This document shows positions 61,112-64,000 of a DNA stretch of 64,000 nucleotides, piece after piece. Position numbers and translations under genes: made by a program. Under the pieces are notes generated by a model. The model was not told the origin of the DNA, made no database searches, and saw only the letters and a list, made by a program, of their open reading frames with translations. Origin of the DNA: Myxococcales bacterium (GTDB lineage Bacteria > Myxococcota_A > Polyangia > Nannocystales > Nannocystaceae); assembly GCA_020633315.1 (NCBI GenBank), contig JACKDV010000010.1, positions 1-64,000 of the forward strand, in the 5' to 3' direction. The stretch's first letter is position 1. Each line of letters starts with the position of its first letter.

Positions 61112-62539
61112 TTGCCGCCCCGCTCCGTGCACCCGGCGACCTGGCTGGCCGCTGCCGTCACCCTCTGGCTGGTCGCCCTCGCCCTCGAGCTCACACGCGC
61201 CGGGCTGGGTGCCTCGCTCGCCGAGCACGAGGGGCGCGCGATCGTCCAGGCCTTCGTCGTCGGCTCGACCCTGGCGCTGGCCATCGCGCTGCCCTCGGCC
61301 GTGCTCGCCTATCCGCTGGCCCGGGTGGTGCCCGTGCCCTGGCTGGTGGGGCTGGCCCTGGTCTCGCCGCTGGCGCGGGCCCACGGCGTGCTCGCGCTGG
61401 GGACGAGCCCGGGCCTCGGCGCATCGGTGCTGGCGGGGATGGGCGAGGCCGTGCCCATCGCTGCGGCGTTCGTGGCCTTGGTCCTGCGGACACGGCCGCT
61501 GGCCTGGCTCGAGGCGGCCGCCGATCTCGGTGCCTCGCCGTGGGCTCGCTTCCGGCAGGTGGAGTGGCCGAGCGTGCGCATCGGCGTGGGCGTGGCCGCG
61601 GCGTGGGTGGGCCTGCGCTCGCTGGGCGACGTGGTCGGGCCCGAGGTGGCCGGGGGCGGCAAGGTCTACGGGCCGGGGCTGCTGCTGCGCGATGCGATCG
61701 GCTTCGACGGCGCGCCGGGTCGCGCGGCGGTGCTGGTGCTGGTCCAGCTCGCGGTGGGGCTGCTGCTGGCGTGGTGGGCCACCGGTCGCGAGGGCGTGGT
61801 GGTCTCGGTGCGTCGCGAGCGGGGCCACCTGGGCGTGGGGCGAGGGCTGCTCGTCGCCGCGCTCGCGGGCGTGCTGCTGTCGGCGGTGAGCATCGGCGGG
61901 CTGCTGCCCGCGCTCGAGCCGGGCTGGGGCCGCGCCGACGGGCTGCTGCTCGAGCGGCTCCCCACCACCTTCGGGCTCGCCGCGATCACGGCGGGCCTGG
62001 CCGCCGTCGCAGCGTTGGTGGCCGCCGATCCACGCGCGCCCTCGCGGGCGACGAGGGCCCTGCTGTTCCTGCCGCTCGCCCTGCCGCCCTCGGTCATCGG
62101 CCTGGGCACGCTGGCGGTGGCGGCCAACCATGGCCTGGGTCCGAGCCATGCCCTCACCGTGATCGCGCTGGCCCCCTGGAGCATTGCGCTGGGCTTCACC
62201 ACCGGCTGGCTCATGCGCGGGCGCGTGCCCGCGCGGCTGCTCGAGGCGGCGGCCGATCTGGGCGCGGGCCGGCGCCAGCGCTTCGCTCGCATCCGCCTGC
62301 CCCTGGCCCAGCCCGCGGCCGTGGCCGCGGCGGCGCTGGCCTTCGCCTGGGTGCTGGCCGATCGAGCGATCACCGGCTTCACCACGCCCCCCGGCGGAGG
62401 CACGGTGGCCTCGGGGCTCGCCGCGATCGTGCACGCCGGCGAGTGGGCGACGGCCGTGCGCTGGTCGTTGCTGCTGGCCCTGGTGCCGCTGGGCCTGGCC
62501 GCGTCGGCGGTGGTGCTCGGCCGGAGGTCGACGCCATGA
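61112..62539 (+). CDS. ABC transporter permease, two permease units fused in one chain
   Basis: A 475-residue inner-membrane permease with about 12 helices. Two EAA loops show that it is a fusion of two PotB/PotC-like halves: EAAADLGASPWARFRQVEWP and EAAADLGAGRRQRFARIRLP. This layout is typical of iron(III) FbpB-like permeases, while the binding protein downstream resembles PotD, so the substrate class is uncertain (polyamine or iron). The start is uncertain: TTG 61112 fits the -10-like element; GTG 61127 is the alternative. It ends in ATGA, at the duplicated junction. Confidence 0.9.
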   Translation: MPPRSVHPATWLAAAVTLWLVALALELTRAGLGASLAEHEGRAIVQAFVVGSTLALAIALPSAVLAYPLARVVPVPWLVGLALVSPLARAHGVLALGTSPGLGASVLAGMGEAVPIAAAFVALVLRTRPLAWLEAAADLGASPWARFRQVEWPSVRIGVGVAAAWVGLRSLGDVVGPEVAGGGKVYGPGLLLRDAIGFDGAPGRAAVLVLVQLAVGLLLAWWATGREGVVVSVRRERGHLGVGRGLLVAALAGVLLSAVSIGGLLPALEPGWGRADGLLLERLPTTFGLAAITAGLAAVAALVAADPRAPSRATRALLFLPLALPPSVIGLGTLAVAANHGLGPSHALTVIALAPWSIALGFTTGWLMRGRVPARLLEAAADLGAGRRQRFARIRLPLAQPAAVAAAALAFAWVLADRAITGFTTPPGGGTVASGLAAIVHAGEWATAVRWSLLLALVPLGLAASAVVLGRRSTP

Positions 62540-62592
62540 GCTCGTGCACGCCCGCATCGGCGGCGGTGCTCGGTCGGAGGTCGACGCCATGA
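62504..62592 (+). repeat. 36-bp direct repeat with 53-bp period at the permease/ATPase junction
   Basis: 62504-62539 is repeated as 62557-62592 with two differences. Both copies end in gtcgacgccATGA, the stop/start overlap. Confidence 0.9.
62536..62592 (+). CDS. 18-codon mini-ORF created by the duplication
   Basis: ATG 62536 overlaps the permease stop and the stop at 62590-62592 overlaps the ATPase ATG 62589. The peptide is MSSCTPASAAVLGRRSTP, whose end copies the permease C-terminus. It probably only carries ribosomes across the junction; it has no other recognisable content. Confidence 0.45.
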   Translation: MSSCTPASAAVLGRRSTP

Positions 62593-63545
62593 CCCTGCGC
62601 CTGTCCGCGGTCACGCGGCGCTTCGCCGGCGGCACCGTGGCTCTCGATGCGGTCGAGCTCGAGCTCCCCACCGACGCCTACGTGTGCGTGATGGGCCCCT
62701 CGGGCTCGGGCAAGACCACCCTGCTGCGGATCGTGGCCGGTCTCGAGCCGCTCGACGAGGGCACGCTGAGCCTCGACGGCGAGCCGCTCACGCGCGTGCC
62801 CGCCGAGCGCCGACCGGTGCACACCGTCTTCCAGGATCACGCGCTCTTTCCCCACCTCGACGTGCTCGACAACGTGGCCTTCGCCGCACGCATCGCCGGT
62901 GAGCCCCGCGAGCGAGCTCGCGCCGAGGCGGCCGCGCTGCTGGAGGAGCTCGGCCTGCCGCCGCAGCTCGGGGCGCGCCGGCCCGCCACGCTGTCGGGGG
63001 GCGAGGCGCAGCGGGTCGCGCTGGCCCGCGCGCTGGTCCGCCACCCTCGCGTGGTGCTGCTCGACGAGCCCCTGGCCGCGCTCGACCGCGGGCGCCGGGC
63101 CGAGCTGCGTCGCATGCTCCATCGGCTGCAGCGTCGCCACGGCGTGGGCTTCATCCACGTCACCCACGATCCGCAGGATGCCCTCGCCCTCGCCGACCAC
63201 GTGGTGGTGCTCGCGGGAGGTCGCGTGCGCGAGCAGGGCCCGCCGGCCGAGCTCTACCGGCGGCCCCGCACCATGCTCGGCGCCCGCTTGCTCGGCGAGC
63301 TCACCCCGGTGCCCGGCCGTTGCGACGCCTGGCTCCGACCCGAGCGCCTGCGCGTGCTGGAGCCGGGGGTGGAGCGGGGCAGGATGACGGCCCGGGTGAT
63401 CCGCGTCGCCCTGCTCGGGCCGCAGTGGGAGGTGGAGCTCGAGCTCGACGGCCAGCCGGGCCTGGCCTGGTGCGACCGCCCGCCCCAGGGCGAGCGCTGC
63501 GACCTGGACTGGGATCCCGACGACGTGCTGTCCTTCCCCTCATGA
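62589..63545 (+). CDS. ABC transporter ATP-binding protein (PotA/FbpC-like)
   Basis: The ATPase of the transporter, 318 residues. Walker A GPSGSGKT, Q-loop VFQDHALFPHLD, signature LSGGEAQRVALARAL, Walker B VVLLDEPLAALD and H-loop HVTHDP are all intact. The C-terminal part (about 235-318: AWLRPERLRVLEPG; ARVIRVALLGPQWEVELEL) is a TOBE regulatory domain typical of the CUT1/PotA/FbpC group. The start overlaps the mini-ORF stop; its own stop overlaps the binding-protein start (ATGA). Confidence 0.95.
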   Translation: MTLRLSAVTRRFAGGTVALDAVELELPTDAYVCVMGPSGSGKTTLLRIVAGLEPLDEGTLSLDGEPLTRVPAERRPVHTVFQDHALFPHLDVLDNVAFAARIAGEPRERARAEAAALLEELGLPPQLGARRPATLSGGEAQRVALARALVRHPRVVLLDEPLAALDRGRRAELRRMLHRLQRRHGVGFIHVTHDPQDALALADHVVVLAGGRVREQGPPAELYRRPRTMLGARLLGELTPVPGRCDAWLRPERLRVLEPGVERGRMTARVIRVALLGPQWEVELELDGQPGLAWCDRPPQGERCDLDWDPDDVLSFPS

Positions 63546-64000
63546 GCGCCCGCCTCACCCGGAGGAACGCGCTGCGGCTGTCGGCCGCGGCAGCGCTCGT
63601 GGGCCCGTGGGGCTGTCGCTCTCGGCGACGGCTCACCCTCTACAACTGGGGCGACTACCTCAGCCCCGCGGTGCAGGAGCGCTTCGAGGCCGAGCACGGG
63701 GTGACGCTCACCCAGGACTTCTTCCGCGCCGAGGCCGAGATGGAGGCCAAGCTGCGGGCCCACGCGCCCTACGACCTGGTGGTGCCCATCGACTACGTGC
63801 TCAGCGTGCTCCAGCGCGACGGCCTGCTGCAGCGCCTCGACCCCCTGCCCAAGGGCGTGGAGCACCTCGACCCTGCCTTCCCACCGTGGGAGGCCCGGGC
63901 CGAGCGCGGCGGCGGGATCTGGGCCATCCCCTACCTGTGGGGCACCACCGGCATCGGCTACGACAGCGAGAAGGTGCCCCGCGTGGAGAGCTGGCGCTCG
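63542..64000 (+). CDS. ABC transporter substrate-binding protein, PotD-like (3' partial)
   Basis: The first 153 residues of a periplasmic binding protein; the rest is beyond the window. The signal peptide SARLTRRNALRLSAAAALVG is twin-arginine, and GPWGC may be a poor lipobox. The mature start RLTLYNWGDYLSPAVQERFE and YDLVVPIDYVLSVL, then IPYLWGTTGIGYD, fit the spermidine/putrescine-binding PotD/PotF group. The Tat signal suggests export in folded form. Coupled to the ATPase by an ATGA overlap. Confidence 0.9.
   Translation, partial: MSARLTRRNALRLSAAAALVGPWGCRSRRRLTLYNWGDYLSPAVQERFEAEHGVTLTQDFFRAEAEMEAKLRAHAPYDLVVPIDYVLSVLQRDGLLQRLDPLPKGVEHLDPAFPPWEARAERGGGIWAIPYLWGTTGIGYDSEKVPRVESWRS

Overview
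The window is GC-rich bacterial DNA. Its gene content points to a myxobacterium of the Nannocystis/Plesiocystis/Enhygromyxa type. The evidence is: two transmembrane Ser/Thr kinases with TPR-type output regions, one sharing an ATGA overlap with an ECF sigma factor; an NtrC-type two-component system; more than ten predicted lipoproteins, several with Ser/Thr/Gly/Asp-rich linkers or cysteine clusters; a VIT/VWA lipoprotein; and FHA and SUMF1-type proteins. The taxonomic assignment is inference. No rRNA, tRNA, IS element or CRISPR array was seen.

Layout. 0-2.9 kb: type I restriction-modification genes hsdS (cut by the window edge) and hsdM. 3.1-7.7 kb: a hypothetical protein, an outer-membrane-like protein, a Ser/Thr kinase and a CBS-domain protein. 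7.9-11.1 kb: aspartokinase, a CoA-transferase and an alkyltransferase-like DNA repair protein. 11.2-14.7 kb: three lipoproteins, one with six tetra-cysteine repeats, and a zinc-ribbon protein. 14.9-16.2 kb: a frameshifted AIPR-family phage-defence gene. 16.2-21.3 kb: a SUMF1-type lipoprotein, release factor 3 and a hydrolase lipoprotein. 21.5-24.8 kb: kinase and ECF sigma factor. 24.9-28.7 kb: a secreted lipoprotein and an NtrB/NtrC-like pair. 28.8-32.7 kb: TetR plus an old-yellow-enzyme reductase, divergent from a membrane-tailed GST and a TerB-COQ4 protein. 32.7-40.6 kb: a giant VIT/VWA lipoprotein, then a stretch with less GC-biased codons holding an FHA membrane protein and a DUF2085 protein. 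40.7-45 kb: a small lipoprotein, PEP carboxykinase and a RegA/RegB-type redox two-component system. 45-52 kb: envelope and hypothetical proteins and a YopT-like (C58) cysteine protease. 52-56.4 kb: an SspB-like ClpXP adaptor, glutaryl-CoA dehydrogenase and two envelope proteins. 56.5-60.2 kb: leucyl-tRNA synthetase and a ferritin-like protein. 60.2-64 kb: two paralogous small lipoproteins and a polyamine/iron-type ABC transporter (fused permease, ATPase, binding protein cut by the window end).

Shared regulation. At least a dozen unrelated genes have a TAnnnT hexamer 7-11 bases before the start codon and no Shine-Dalgarno sequence. This suggests that leaderless transcripts are common here. It also decides several starts, for example GTG at 10706 and ATG at 13800. 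Other genes have ordinary Shine-Dalgarno sites, and many neighbours share ATGA stop/start overlaps.

The most interesting items are the YopT-like protease, the COQ4-motif protein coupled to a tail-anchored GST, the six-repeat tetra-cysteine lipoprotein, the leaderless promoter pattern, the kinase-ECF pair, and a 53-bp duplication that turned a translational-coupling junction into an 18-codon mini-ORF.
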